The position numbers and the translations under genes are program-made. Below are positions 26,455 to 36,950 of a DNA stretch of 52,424 nucleotides, piece after piece. Positions within the stretch are counted from its first letter, which is position 1. Every line of letters starts with the position of its first letter. The DNA is from Candidatus Poribacteria bacterium (GTDB lineage: Bacteria > Poribacteria > WGA-4E > UBA9662), in NCBI GenBank assembly GCA_002709695.1, contig PAQF01000022.1, positions 1 to 52,424 of the forward strand, read 5' to 3'. The notes under the pieces are model-generated. The model was not told where the DNA came from. It did no database searches and saw only the letters and a list, made by a program, of their open reading frames with translations.

Positions 26455-27420
26455 ATGAGTCAAGAATTAGGCTTTGGCGTTGTTGGCCTAGGCATGGGAA
26501 TGAACAGAGCGAACCAAATTGCCAACACAGAAGGGGCAAAACTAATTGCAGTAGCTGACCTCGATGAGGACAAATGCAATAATGCAGCTGAGAAATTTGG
26601 ATGTGACAAGTACACAGACGCAAATGAGATGTTTGATCGAGACGATATTGATGTTGGGATGATCATGTTGCCAAGTGGATTACACGCCAAAATAGGAATC
26701 GAAGCTGCCAATCGTGGAACGCACGTTATCACGACCAAACCGATGGATGTAAGTATTGAGAATTGTGATGCCTTAATTCATGCTTGCGAAAAAAACGGAG
26801 TTAAGCTGCTAGTTGATTTTCAGGAACGTTACGGAGAACATAATCGACGCATCCAACACGCTGTTCAAAACAAAACAATCGGCGAACCAATTCACTGCGA
26901 ATTACGAATGAAATGGTTCCGTGCTGACAGCTACTATGTTGGCTGGCATGGCACATGGGAATTTGATGGCGGTGGATCCATTATGAACCAAGGTGTACAC
27001 TACATTGACTTGATGTTATGGTTTATGGGAGACGTTGACAAAGTGATTGGTGCCCACTTCGGTGTCTATGCCCACGAAAACTGCGAAACAGAAGACTTAG
27101 CAACCGCTATTTTACAATTCAAAAATGGTGCCGTTGGAACCATATACACAACAACTACTTTTCCGAGCAACAGTGTGTCCATGATCCAAATACATGGAAC
27201 AAAAGGAGTTGTCGGACTTGGACCAAATATTTGGGATTTCAAAGATAACGAACCGGAAATTGAACTACCCCATTATCCAAAAAACACGATTGAAGACGCA
27301 ATTCAGGTCATCAATAACGGCAAGGGAGCCGCTGTGGATGGTCATGAAGGCAAAAGATCTATTGAATTGAATATGGCGATCTATGAATCGGCCCGAACTG
27401 GTAAATCTGTCAATTTATAG
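26455..27420 (+). CDS. Gfo/Idh/MocA family oxidoreductase
   Basis: This is an NAD(P)-dependent dehydrogenase of sugars or cyclitols, by family. The N-terminal Rossmann motif GVVGLGMGMN is followed by the lysine-bearing TTKPMDVS, which stands in for the usual EKP. The C-terminal domain has GGGSIMNQGVHYIDLMLWFMG with the conserved His/Asp of the substrate pocket. At 321 aa it is a little short. It has its own strong promoter and heads the accessory catabolic stretch. The substrate cannot be told. Confidence 0.92.
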   Translation: MSQELGFGVVGLGMGMNRANQIANTEGAKLIAVADLDEDKCNNAAEKFGCDKYTDANEMFDRDDIDVGMIMLPSGLHAKIGIEAANRGTHVITTKPMDVSIENCDALIHACEKNGVKLLVDFQERYGEHNRRIQHAVQNKTIGEPIHCELRMKWFRADSYYVGWHGTWEFDGGGSIMNQGVHYIDLMLWFMGDVDKVIGAHFGVYAHENCETEDLATAILQFKNGAVGTIYTTTTFPSNSVSMIQIHGTKGVVGLGPNIWDFKDNEPEIELPHYPKNTIEDAIQVINNGKGAAVDGHEGKRSIELNMAIYESARTGKSVNL

Positions 27421-27489
27421 ATGTTCCAATAATACAATTGCTTTAAAGTAGCTCTATTAACCTCGATCTAGTATTTGAAATATAAAGTG

Positions 27490-28500
27490 ATGGTAAAAAT
27501 AGGTAATATTAAAATCTCAGAGTTTCCGCTTTTACTAGCTCCCATGGAAGACGTAAGTGATCCACCGTTCCGCATTGCGTGCAAAGAAAATGGTGCCGAT
27601 TTGATGTTTACCGAATTCATTTCTTCAGAAGGCTTGATACGTAACGCAACTAAGAGCATAGCAAAACTTGATATCTTTGAGTATGAACATCCTATTGGAA
27701 TCCAAATTTTTGGAAGTGAAATAGAATCAATGCGAGAAGCAACAGTAATCGCTGAGCAGGCCAGCCCTGACATTATTGATATTAACTATGGGTGCCCTGT
27801 CAAAAAAGTTGCATCAAAAGGCGCCGGCGCCGGAATTCTCAAAGATATTCCAAAAATGGTGCAAATGACTGCTGAGATTGTGAAAGTAGCAAACCTTCCC
27901 GTAACTGTCAAAACCAGACTAGGTTGGGATCACAATACAATGCATATTGTCGAAGTCGCTGAACGCCTGCAGGACGTAGGCATTAAAGCCATATCGATTC
28001 ACGGTCGAACAAGAAAGCAAATGTACAAAGGTTCCGCGAATTGGGAATTGATCGGTCAAATTAAGGATAATCCTCGAATGACAATTCCTGTTTTTGGCAA
28101 CGGTGATATCGATAGTCCCAAAAAGGCTGAGATGATGCGCCGAAAGTATGGTGTGGATGGGATTATGATTGGTCGCGCTAGTATTGGTTATCCTTGGATT
28201 TTCAATGAAATTAAAGACTATCTGTCAACCGGGAGATTACGGCCTCCTCCCTCAGTTGAAGAACGCATTCAAGTATTAAAACGCCACCTTGATTTCTCAA
28301 TTAAGTGGAAAGGAGATCGATTAGGGATATTAGAAATGCGTCGCCATTACAAAAATTATTTTAAAGGAATCCCTCACATGAAGGAATTCCGTATCAAACT
28401 GCAGACTTGCAATTATATCGAAGGAATACATCAAATTATTGAGGAAATCAAAATTCACGTTCATCAAACAGAGTGGGACACGAACCGCCTTGCTAGTTAA
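27490..28500 (+). CDS. dusB: tRNA-dihydrouridine synthase
   Basis: Dus enzymes reduce uridine to dihydrouridine in tRNA D-loops with FMN and NADPH. Hallmarks are LLAPMEDVSDPPFR (FMN site), INYGCPVKKVASKGAG with the catalytic Cys, VKTRLGW, ISIHGRTRKQMYKG and GIMIGRASIGYPWIF. It resembles DusB most closely. The open frame runs back to TTG 27475; I prefer ATG 27490, giving 336 aa. It sits between two catabolic genes with no visible functional tie to them. Confidence 0.93.
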   Translation: MVKIGNIKISEFPLLLAPMEDVSDPPFRIACKENGADLMFTEFISSEGLIRNATKSIAKLDIFEYEHPIGIQIFGSEIESMREATVIAEQASPDIIDINYGCPVKKVASKGAGAGILKDIPKMVQMTAEIVKVANLPVTVKTRLGWDHNTMHIVEVAERLQDVGIKAISIHGRTRKQMYKGSANWELIGQIKDNPRMTIPVFGNGDIDSPKKAEMMRRKYGVDGIMIGRASIGYPWIFNEIKDYLSTGRLRPPPSVEERIQVLKRHLDFSIKWKGDRLGILEMRRHYKNYFKGIPHMKEFRIKLQTCNYIEGIHQIIEEIKIHVHQTEWDTNRLAS

Positions 28501-28766
28501 ACTAATATCCAATGAAACCCCTTCCAATCTAAATTCCAATTCGCTTCCATAAGTCGGCCCTAAAAACAGCTCAGCTTATCATCTAATCGCCTACTTCAAG
28601 CTACCATTTCTTGATCAATTCAAATATTTTCTAATTACAAAATTTGGACTAGAGCTATGGCAGGAAGGGCAATTCTGAAAGGATTCCATCTGAAGTAAAC
28701 AGACCATTGCAACAAATAATAAAAATTAATCTAACCCCATTATTTTTTATATCAAGGAGATAAATA

Positions 28767-29747
28767 ATGAGCAACACTTCAAGTGTTTATAGGAAATGGG
28801 ATCAAGAAATCACCAGATATCCAGACCCAGCCATTGAAATAATTGATAAACGATTTGCCAAGTACCTAATCGGAAACGCTGTGGTAGAGCGGTTGTGGAC
28901 TGGTGCACGTTGGTCGGAGGGTCCAGTCTGGTTTGGAGATACACGTTGCCTAATCTGGAGCGACATTCCCAACAACAGAATGATGCGCTGGACTGAAGAA
29001 ACCAATCAAGTTACTGTATTCCGACAACCTGCCAATAATAGCAATGGTAATACCCGTGATAAACAGGGAAGATTAATTACCTGCGAACACCTAACACGTC
29101 GCGTAACTCGCACAGAATATGATGGTCAAGTCACTGTGTTAATGGATAGTTTCGAAGGTAAACGATTGAATGCTCCCAACGATGTGGTGGTTCATCCAGA
29201 TGGCCATATCTGGTTCACTGACCCCGGCTACGGCATTCTCCTCCACTATGAAGGGGAAAGGGCTGACTTTGAATTACCAACCAATGTTTACCGACTCAAT
29301 CCAGATACAGGAAAAGCGACAGTAGTTACAGACGAACTTGAAAAACCCAACGGTCTTTGCTTCTCACCTGACTATTCCAAGTTATATCTTGTTGATACTG
29401 GTGCCACACATACACCAGATCATCCACGTCACATTCGCCTCTATGACGTGGATAACAATAGCCGACTAAAAAACGGACGATTGTTTTGCGACATGTCACC
29501 AGGGTTAGCGGATGGAATTCGCTGCGATGTTGATGGTAACCTTTGGTCCAGTGCAGGCTGGGTGGGAGAAGGATATGATGGTGTCCACATCTTTGCTCCC
29601 AACGGTGATCTAATCGGCAAGATCCTCCTTCCTGAGGTTTGTGCTAACTTATGTTTCGGTGGTGTCAAAAGAAATCGAGTTTTCATGGCCGGAAGCCAAT
29701 CTCTTTACGCTGTTTATGTGGAAACACAGGGAGCACAAGTCCCATAA
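28767..29747 (+). CDS. SMP-30/gluconolactonase family protein
   Basis: The 326 aa beta-propeller lactonase shows the metal-site pattern of the family: E in WSEGPVWF, N in LNAPNDVVVHPDG, WFTDPGYG, the N of KPNGLCFSPD and the D of GLADGIRCDVDGN. Members hydrolyse sugar lactones such as gluconolactone. It has a strong Shine-Dalgarno (AAGGAG) and no signal peptide. Neighbouring Gfo/Idh and PhyH genes fit a sugar or sugar-acid breakdown role (inference). Confidence 0.93.
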   Translation: MSNTSSVYRKWDQEITRYPDPAIEIIDKRFAKYLIGNAVVERLWTGARWSEGPVWFGDTRCLIWSDIPNNRMMRWTEETNQVTVFRQPANNSNGNTRDKQGRLITCEHLTRRVTRTEYDGQVTVLMDSFEGKRLNAPNDVVVHPDGHIWFTDPGYGILLHYEGERADFELPTNVYRLNPDTGKATVVTDELEKPNGLCFSPDYSKLYLVDTGATHTPDHPRHIRLYDVDNNSRLKNGRLFCDMSPGLADGIRCDVDGNLWSSAGWVGEGYDGVHIFAPNGDLIGKILLPEVCANLCFGGVKRNRVFMAGSQSLYAVYVETQGAQVP

Positions 29748-29788
29748 CCTGTTAATATAAACACAGATACTTGTGTGGGTGTATTTCT

Positions 29789-30598
29789 ATGTCAAGAAAA
29801 AACATTAAAGACTACCGTCAACAATTTATTGATCAAGGCTATGCAATCGTCGAGAACGTTCTTACTCCTAAAGAAGCCCAAAAAGGGGCTAACATCTTGC
29901 TCGACAAGATTCGACCAGAATCCCCAGAATCTTACGCTCATATCTGGGGGACACGACGGCAGCTTAAGACACCTCAGCATAGTATTCCCAGAATTGCCCA
30001 ATTTGCCACGCATCCAAAATTGCTGGAGGTTATTTCGAACATGATTGATGGTCCATTTCGTCTCTCAGCTGAGCCTATTCCAGTTACTACATTCTCCGGA
30101 AAAGTGTGTGGGAATCTAAAAAGCAGGAACTGGAGAGGTCATACCGACGGATTCTCCAACACACCTTTTCTTGAGAGAGAAGGGAGCTTTGCTAACGCTT
30201 GGCTAACTTTCGCTGACATTGAACCCTCAGGAGGAGCAATGACAGCAGTCCCAGGCAGCCACTACCTTATCGAAAAAGCAACATCCAAGCCAAAATTCCG
30301 AGCAGAAAAGGAAAAAGACAACCTCTACACTGCTGAAAATAATCTTGAAGAACTTGATTGGAATCCGAAGGAAATCGTGCTCAAAGCTGGAGGCGTTTTT
30401 TTCTATGATGGACAGGTAATACATAGCGCCTCAGATAATATGACCCAACAACCTCGACTTGTTTGTTTATATAATTTCACCCAAAAAGGTAATCGAGAGA
30501 AAGAGGTAAATGCTCGCCAGACTATCCACGAACGTTTCAACTCTGAACACCTTAAAAAAATGGATGACCAGATGAAACAACTTGTTGGTCTAGTATAG
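29789..30598 (+). CDS. Phytanoyl-CoA dioxygenase (PhyH) family protein, HxD type
   Basis: This is an Fe(II)/2-oxoglutarate oxygenase of 269 aa. The full iron triad is visible: H118-T-D120 in WRGHTDGF and H212 in VIHSASDN, with the 2-oxoglutarate arginine R223 in QPRLVCLY and the family turn GGAMTAVPGSHYL. The open frame extends back to a TTG at 29771, but ATG 29789 gives a normal start (MSRKNIKDYRQQF). It follows the SMP-30 gene by about 40 bases, probably co-transcribed. The substrate is unknown. Confidence 0.92.
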   Translation: MSRKNIKDYRQQFIDQGYAIVENVLTPKEAQKGANILLDKIRPESPESYAHIWGTRRQLKTPQHSIPRIAQFATHPKLLEVISNMIDGPFRLSAEPIPVTTFSGKVCGNLKSRNWRGHTDGFSNTPFLEREGSFANAWLTFADIEPSGGAMTAVPGSHYLIEKATSKPKFRAEKEKDNLYTAENNLEELDWNPKEIVLKAGGVFFYDGQVIHSASDNMTQQPRLVCLYNFTQKGNREKEVNARQTIHERFNSEHLKKMDDQMKQLVGLV

Positions 30599-30856
30599 AA
30601 TCCACACACTAACCAACTCTGAAGTAAGAAGCAATCATAAAAAATCACATAAGAACGATACTTCTAAACCCAACATCGTATTCAGATTAAACATCAAGCA
30701 TACACACCAAGGTTTGCATTAAAAGCTCACCATAGACAACAAGTTTGGCACTCCTGAAATCCACCTAATATGCGCATCTTTAAACAACATGGTTTTTGAA
30801 CACCACCATATACCTCCCTAAAAACACAGAAGCTGCATAGAAAAACTAAGCACTTG

Positions 30857-32068
30857 TCACTGAGATTTCTTTCCGAAACATCCCCTTTCCTTCAGAAAAG
30901 GTAATAGTGGTAAACCCAACAACATGACGACAGCTGCCACATAGAAAATAACATCCAGAGCATATGAATCACCAACCAATCCAAAAAGATAAGGCGAAAC
31001 TGCCGAAGACAGAAAACTAAAAGTATAGTGTAAAGCATATCCACGACTTCGGAACTCAGACCCAAGTGTTGAAGCAACACCAACATAAATAACAGAAGAT
31101 GTGCCATTTAGCACCAAACCAAATAGCGGCAAAAAAAGCAAAAGAATCCACTTTGAGGAAATCGCAGGCAAGACGAAACAACCAAGTACCATCAACATCT
31201 CCGTTACCAAGATAATTTTCTTGACACCAAATCTCTGAATTGGCAAACCACACAAGAGTTTTCCCAACGCTCCACCCATAAAAACCAACGACATCATTCC
31301 GCCTACTGCCTTTTCTCGAACCCCTGTTTTCTCAATAAGCAAAAACCCCAAAAATGTTGTAATAGCAGACCTAATCCCACTATCCAAAATCCCAAGGAAA
31401 AGATAGAGGTTAAATTGGCTTGGCTGTATAATACCCCACTTCCCACTTGTTTTTCCAAACTCACCAACCCACCCTTCCGACAAAAATCGCTTTAAGCAGA
31501 TCTCCTGTCTAAACAAAAACAAGTATAAAACAGAAATACCCAACCCAGCTATTCCTAACATTGCACAATTTACTCTCCATCCGAACCGAATAACCAAGAC
31601 ACCAGCTAGAAAAGGAAAGATAGCCTTGCCAACATCACCAAAGAAATTCAATGTACTGATAGCTGAACCAGACTTGTCACCTACATAGACATTGGACACA
31701 AGAGCTGTGCCTACAGGATGATAAACACCACCGCCAACTCCAGCCGAAATCACCAAAACCAGTGTTAGAGAATAACTAAATGCAAAAAACAAAATCATAT
31801 AGCTACAACTGAACCACAAGGCCCCTATACCGAGCATCACAATATTTCCTAAGCGCTCGGCTAAAAAGCCAGCAGGAACTTGAGAAATACTTATTGCTCC
31901 ATGAATAGCAGTTTTAAGCAAACCAGATTCAGTATAAGTTAGATTCAAATCCTTAGCGATGAAGGGAAGTAAAAGAGCTAAGCTAGCGACATATCCATCA
32001 TTAATAACATGAAGGATGCTACACCACCAAAGGTGCTTTTTCGAATTGACTTCAGGTGTTCTTTGCAC
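30857..32068 (-). CDS. Major facilitator superfamily transporter
   Basis: The 403 aa protein has about twelve hydrophobic helices in two halves. MFS-like turns are GFLAERLGN between TM2 and TM3 and the related IQRFGVKK in the second half. No substrate class is clear; the sugar-acid, lactone and dioxygenase neighbours suggest uptake of a small organic molecule. The start is GTG with Shine-Dalgarno GGAAGG just upstream. It is convergent with the PhyH gene; the 258 bases between them hold no recognisable feature. Confidence 0.88.
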   Translation of the reverse strand: MQRTPEVNSKKHLWWCSILHVINDGYVASLALLLPFIAKDLNLTYTESGLLKTAIHGAISISQVPAGFLAERLGNIVMLGIGALWFSCSYMILFFAFSYSLTLVLVISAGVGGGVYHPVGTALVSNVYVGDKSGSAISTLNFFGDVGKAIFPFLAGVLVIRFGWRVNCAMLGIAGLGISVLYLFLFRQEICLKRFLSEGWVGEFGKTSGKWGIIQPSQFNLYLFLGILDSGIRSAITTFLGFLLIEKTGVREKAVGGMMSLVFMGGALGKLLCGLPIQRFGVKKIILVTEMLMVLGCFVLPAISSKWILLLFLPLFGLVLNGTSSVIYVGVASTLGSEFRSRGYALHYTFSFLSSAVSPYLFGLVGDSYALDVIFYVAAVVMLLGLPLLPFLKERGCFGKKSQ

Positions 32069-32955
32069 AACCTTCCTTTATCTCTGTTACTTGTACTCGA
32101 CCCATGAGAATAATACCAACTTAACCACTGCTAGAATTTCGCCATGGAAAAGTGAGCTTTCTTTCCACACCGAGAAACAAACATATCAATATTTTCATCA
32201 ATCCTCTCTCGATAATAAAATGGATAGACTACCAACAAACACAGTAGGCGGACGCTTGGTAGCAACCAAAATTGGATTGCGCGCACTCCGAAGGCCCAAG
32301 TAGCAAACAAATCGTCAATGTATGTCGACCATAATCCTATCAGAACGAACATATAAGAACAACAAAATAGCAGTTTACCATTGGCACTAATAGTAAATAT
32401 GATAAATCTATTGAACCTCTCAGTTAGCCATGTTACCTTAGAGGAAACGTTGGAAACAAAATCTCCTCTACATTCATCCAATTTCTTATTTTTGAACACA
32501 CATAACGGATAAAATAATGCATAGATCTGGAAACCAAGTGCACAGAGTATTTAGAACGATTATATTGTACTGATCGCCCAGTTTTTGCTGATACCACCAC
32601 ATAATAGAAAACAATCTAAACCCAATACAACTAACTTAACTACCCAAATTAAATTAGCGAAGCTAACACCAAGACCTACAAAACTTCACATAAATATAAA
32701 GAAAATAAATACGCGCTTAGAAGTATCGTGGAGAACCAACAACAGTCCATCGAAATGATCCCTCCTAACAAGAAATAACCTCAGGGTCACTCGGAATTAC
32801 TTCGGAGACAAACCAAAGCAAAACCCAACTTCATCAACAAAGATCAAATGATGTCTCTTATATTACACTACAACAAAAATTCAGGATGAATAACTCATGT
32901 AAACAAATTGATAAAACCCAAGCTCCCATTCTAAAATCCATACTCGGAGAAGGAT
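32069..32955. other. Long intergenic region with one doubtful ORF
   Basis: Nearly 900 AT-rich bases lie between the MFS gene and the RraA-like gene. A 122-codon frame on the minus strand (32499-32131, GTG start, no Shine-Dalgarno) would encode a protein with two hydrophobic stretches, but it matches nothing I know. The last 50 bases carry a promoter for the next gene. Otherwise I see only degenerate sequence. Confidence 0.5.
32908..32937 (+). promoter_or_regulatory. Candidate promoter of the RraA-like gene
   Basis: TTGATA (32908-32913), 18 bases, TAAAAT (32932-32937); the start near 32944 would leave about 12 bases before ATG 32956, which has Shine-Dalgarno GGAGAAGG. Confidence 0.5.
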
Positions 32956-33630
32956 ATGATACATTTTGACAAAACTAAGCAACGTTTATTGAAACTCGAC
33001 ACAGCATGTATCTGCGATGCGGGTAAAGTCCTAAATTTGAACCTTCGCGTTATGGACTCTGGTATAAAGCCAATCCGTACAGGGCTGAAACTCGTGGGTT
33101 ACGCACACACAGTCACCTGTCACAATGACTTTCTGACCGTAGTAAAGGCTTTGCATGATGCAACATCAGAAGAGGTTATTGTCATCGACTCACAAAACAG
33201 CCAGAAAGCACTTACTGGTGAACTTTTTCCCACCGAAGCCGCACGAAAGGGACTAGCAGGCATTGTTAACGATGGCCCCTGTAGAGATACCGCAGCTGTT
33301 CAGACCATGGAAATTCCCTGTTATGCACGATCAGTTAGTTGTGTACCTGGTACGACAAACCAACTTTTTGAAACCCAAATTCCAATCGTATGCGGGAGCA
33401 TCATCGTCAACCCTAAGGATATTCTGTTCGGTGACGACGACGGCATCATTGTTTCAACTATCGAGGAGCTAAATACACTTATACCTGTGGCAGAAGACAT
33501 CAAAAAAGATGAAAATCGTTTGCTACAAAATATGGCCAATGGTGTTAGTCTTCTGGAGATGTTAAATTTTGAAGAGCATTGTACTAATATTCGAAACGGC
33601 AAGAAGAGTAAACTAAGGTTTCAGATATGA
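32956..33630 (+). CDS. RraA/HMG-aldolase-like family protein
   Basis: The 224 aa protein carries the RraA-fold core: GELFPTEAARKGLAGIVNDGPCRD (the G-x(20)-DGxxRD metal/substrate site) and VNPKDILFGDDDGII. Enzymes of this fold act as 4-hydroxy-4-methyl-2-oxoglutarate or oxaloacetate aldolases/decarboxylases; others (RraA proper) inhibit RNase E. The RD pair needed for lyase activity is present, so an aldolase role in aromatic or keto-acid breakdown is more likely than RNase regulation. It is divergent from the MFS gene and convergent with the next PhyH gene. Confidence 0.88.
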   Translation: MIHFDKTKQRLLKLDTACICDAGKVLNLNLRVMDSGIKPIRTGLKLVGYAHTVTCHNDFLTVVKALHDATSEEVIVIDSQNSQKALTGELFPTEAARKGLAGIVNDGPCRDTAAVQTMEIPCYARSVSCVPGTTNQLFETQIPIVCGSIIVNPKDILFGDDDGIIVSTIEELNTLIPVAEDIKKDENRLLQNMANGVSLLEMLNFEEHCTNIRNGKKSKLRFQI

Positions 33631-33678
33631 ATGAGCAATCTTCACAACCATTTAATCTTCAAACCAACCCAGCATGCT

Positions 33679-33698
33679 AAATCTCTTTTAAGGGATTT
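33679..33698. terminator. Possible bidirectional terminator hairpin
   Basis: AAATCTC (33679-33685) pairs with GGGATTT (33692-33698), one wobble, around a 6-base loop, between two convergent genes. It has no clear T-run on either side, so the call is weak. Confidence 0.3.
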
Positions 33699-33747
33699 AA
33701 GATTTCCAACAAATAGCTAGCATTTACAACCAAAATTTACTGCACGC

Positions 33748-34482
33748 TCAATCATTCAGGCTTGGTTGTGAATCTACTCCAAGCAGTCGTTTTAATGTAC
33801 CAGAAGCACCTTCAATGACCTCCGGTGCAATTAGCCTCAGATGATCTTGTTGTGGCTTCATAAAAGACCGACAGAAAAAACCCAATAAAGCAACGCGATC
33901 CTGATCAGTACGATTTTCACCACTACCATGCCATATATGCCCATGAACAATAATAATATCCCCTTTCTTGCCAGTAACCTGAATAATGTCGTCGTATACC
34001 TCCCCAGATGAAGGGCCATAACCCCGCTTGTGACTACCAGGCACAAGATGTGTAGCACCATTTTCCAAGCTAAAATCATCAAGAAGATAAATGCTATTAG
34101 CACAAAGAGCGAAGGACGGGTGTGGCGTTGGAAGACTACTTAAAGGGTAATCAATATGTAACTCAGAAGAGGGCGAACCTGACCCAATTAGATTGATTGT
34201 AAAGCTGCTTAAAGTGCAATTTTTTCCCAACAAATATTCTTGGAATTCTAGTACTGCCGGATGTTGTATCATATTAGCAAAGATCTTGCCTTTGTTCACC
34301 AAATTCCACACACGCTGTGATCTATTATCTAAGTATAACTGTGCGCCTAGCTCCCGTTCTCTTTTAACCAGCTCGACCGACCTTTCCCTTAGGGTGCTAA
34401 CCTGCTCGGTTGTTAACACCCCCTCCAACACAACGTAACCGTACTCATCAAGATGAGCAAAAAGCCCTGCTTTATCACTCAT
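33748..34482 (-). CDS. Phytanoyl-CoA dioxygenase (PhyH) family protein, HxD type
   Basis: The 244 aa Fe(II)/2-oxoglutarate oxygenase keeps its triad: H109-I-D111 in ELHIDYPL and distal H185 in WHGSGEN, with R196 in DRVALLGFF for 2-oxoglutarate and ATHLVPGSHK. An ATG lies two codons earlier (34488), but Shine-Dalgarno GAGGG is spaced correctly only for 34482. It is downstream of the M81 gene on the same strand with a 183-base gap. The sequence is far from the other two PhyH proteins in the window. Confidence 0.9.
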   Translation of the reverse strand: MSDKAGLFAHLDEYGYVVLEGVLTTEQVSTLRERSVELVKRERELGAQLYLDNRSQRVWNLVNKGKIFANMIQHPAVLEFQEYLLGKNCTLSSFTINLIGSGSPSSELHIDYPLSSLPTPHPSFALCANSIYLLDDFSLENGATHLVPGSHKRGYGPSSGEVYDDIIQVTGKKGDIIIVHGHIWHGSGENRTDQDRVALLGFFCRSFMKPQQDHLRLIAPEVIEGASGTLKRLLGVDSQPSLND

Positions 34483-34671
34483 TACCATCCCTCAAATTCT
34501 ATATAAAGATTATAAAAACGAAACAATGCAAAAAATCACATTAACCTGAACCATCTATCTTCATTAAACTCATGTAACTTCCAACCACAATCAAATTACA
34601 ATCTCAAACAAATCGTAGTAAAATTTGGACCAGTATTTTTACCAAGTTAAAAATCTGTCCCGTAAACATTT

Positions 34672-36141
34672 TCAGGAAAATATCTCTACACGAGGTATAA
34701 ATGACATATCTTCATCCAACGGATACATAGGACGGGGGACAATTTGATGTCCTAATGTCTTAATATTAGGACTGGCTGCACCTGGCACATCGATAGTCAT
34801 GTTCCTCACAGCCCAAGCATCATAAAGATCATGCGGCGTATGAGGTAATTTAACAATAATGACATCAAATTTTTTCGGATCTTGTCCCAAACCAAGATAC
34901 ATTGAATAATCACATAATACACCAGATTGAGTTGAAACAACGATAGTGATATTCTTGGCTCTTAGTACAGCTAAAAAACCAGCATTCTCCATCCTACCAT
35001 CTCGTGAAAAATAGTTACCAGTTGACAACATTTCCACCATGACCTCCACTTCTAGTGGAATGAAACGAGAATCTTTAGTTCCGCCAAGTGAAACAATAAT
35101 AGTGTGACCTATTCCCGTCTCCATTGCCTTCTCAACAGCAGGTTCATCTCGAATTGGGAAAAGTACCCGACCAGTATAATCACTCTGCAAAAAACCTTTA
35201 AGAATAGCATTGCTGGTCCCCGGTGCTCCAGAACTAGTAGCATCAGCTGCATCGGAGAAGATAACCGGTCCATTCGCTTTTTCCGCTACTTCAATTGCAT
35301 CTTCCACTCGGTATAATACACACTGCATACGTGCACGCATAGCCCAAAAATCGGTTCCCAATTTCAAAGCTTCTTGTGCAGCCAATTTCTTATTACCATC
35401 AGTGACAATCACAATTCTGGATCCCTGTTCAGGTACATCAGTAGGCGGATGACCTAGCATAATACCTGCAGCCAGCACGTCATTTCGTTCCTCAAGACGC
35501 TCACAATATCGTATAAGTGTCCCATGGACACCAGTGGCTGTCTTCAATTCGTCACCACGCACCATGGTTGGCGTATAAACGCTAGCTATAAAAGGCTTTG
35601 CCCCTTCGAGAATACACAACAACATGCTAGCTGCACGCTCTCCCAACTGGTACCAATCAATATGGGGATAAGTATGTAAAATCGCAGCACCATCGATATT
35701 TCGTAACATGCGCCGAGTAAGAGTACCATGCATGTCCAATGAAATCACGATAGGTACGTTAGCCCCCAAAAGCTTTCGTACTTTTTCCAGAAGGTACCCT
35801 TCTGGATCCTTTTCTTCTTCCGCTGCCATTGCACCATGCATAGAAAAATAAAGTGCATCAACATCAACATTGTTCTCTTCTATAGCTCCTAGGCATTCCT
35901 CAGCGATTCGATCAAAGCACATCTGGGCAATAGTACCACCTGCCCCCATACTAGCGCCATAAGCAGGCACAAGTTCTATGTTAGCCTGCTGAGAAAAAAC
36001 ATTTAAGGCACCACTGATATCCTGACGACCAGCATCGAATAAATCTTGACCAAATCGAACGTCAAAATGCTCATAGTTGGTCGGATTAGGATGAAACGAG
36101 TTGGTTTCCTGAAAACAATTGGCAACAATGATCTTAGACAC
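34672..36141 (-). CDS. M81 family metallopeptidase (MlrC-like)
   Basis: MlrC of Sphingopyxis opens linearised microcystin, but most M81 members act on unknown small peptides or amides. The 489 aa protein has the family stretches CFQETNSFHPNPT, YFSMHGAMAAEE, ISLDMHGTLTRRM and LHTYPHIDWYQLGERA with the putative zinc His/Asp residues, and the C-terminal MlrC domain begins near residue 300 (DAADATSSGAPG). The start is GTG with SD AAAGG 6 bases away. No signal peptide, so cytosolic. Confidence 0.92.
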   Translation of the reverse strand: MSKIIVANCFQETNSFHPNPTNYEHFDVRFGQDLFDAGRQDISGALNVFSQQANIELVPAYGASMGAGGTIAQMCFDRIAEECLGAIEENNVDVDALYFSMHGAMAAEEEKDPEGYLLEKVRKLLGANVPIVISLDMHGTLTRRMLRNIDGAAILHTYPHIDWYQLGERAASMLLCILEGAKPFIASVYTPTMVRGDELKTATGVHGTLIRYCERLEERNDVLAAGIMLGHPPTDVPEQGSRIVIVTDGNKKLAAQEALKLGTDFWAMRARMQCVLYRVEDAIEVAEKANGPVIFSDAADATSSGAPGTSNAILKGFLQSDYTGRVLFPIRDEPAVEKAMETGIGHTIIVSLGGTKDSRFIPLEVEVMVEMLSTGNYFSRDGRMENAGFLAVLRAKNITIVVSTQSGVLCDYSMYLGLGQDPKKFDVIIVKLPHTPHDLYDAWAVRNMTIDVPGAASPNIKTLGHQIVPRPMYPLDEDMSFIPRVEIFS

Positions 36142-36950
36142 AACAACCTTTCTGAATCAATAACAAGCTAAGCTACACATACAAACCTAAGCTGTCGACT
36201 TAAAATTTACAAGACAGTAGCTTACGAATCTTTGTCAGCGCTCAAAATGTTAAAAACAAACGAGGCGTATTTATTTCCCTAAAGTTTAAAACCACTTTAA
36301 CATAGTTTAGCATGCCCAAAAACTCTCAACAAATTCTCACCACATAGACAAACCAATATATTTCCGTCTTAATCACATTCGTATTATAACCAACAAACCT
36401 TCATCATTTTATGGTATGGCAAGCTGCGTATCAGCTAGAATCTAATCCAAATTCCTACGACCTTCTCATATAACGTTGGACATAAGCTACGAAAATCGAT
36501 CGATCCTAAGCATTCAAATTCATGAAAGTTGCTCTAAAAAAAACTCTACCTCTATCGCATTGACTATGTACTTCTTCAATATAATACTGGCCTTTACTCC
36601 ATTCACCTAATGATTACTAAAGAATCAACAGTATTCCGACCTTAAACATCAAACTTACATATTCCCAGATCAATCAAATATCATATGTTCTATAAAGACG
36701 ATCAAAAAACATAACAGAACTAGAAGACGGCAAGACCTGGAAACAGGAGTCTCTATTTGAAACCAGCACATAATTCGAAAAAATGCTCGTAGAACCATTT
36801 CTATGATACACTGTCAAAAATCTGAGGCTTGTGAATTTCAAATATCACACGGTCGACAAACCAAAAAGCTACTGGCCTTCAATCGAATTAAGTGGGGAAT
36901 ACATGGCGGGAATAATGGACGAATCGAGTGTTCTTTATACATCTAACAAC
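36142..36950. other. Long intergenic region without recognised feature
   Basis: About 800 AT-rich bases upstream of the M81 gene. A 62-codon plus-strand frame at 36831 overlaps the small helix-turn-helix gene and looks spurious. I see no RNA gene, repeat or clear promoter pair. Confidence 0.5.

Noticed and set aside
32131-32499. 122-codon minus-strand frame with hydrophobic stretches
   Set aside because: GTG start without Shine-Dalgarno, no recognisable family, in a degenerate intergenic region. Kept only as a remark on that region.
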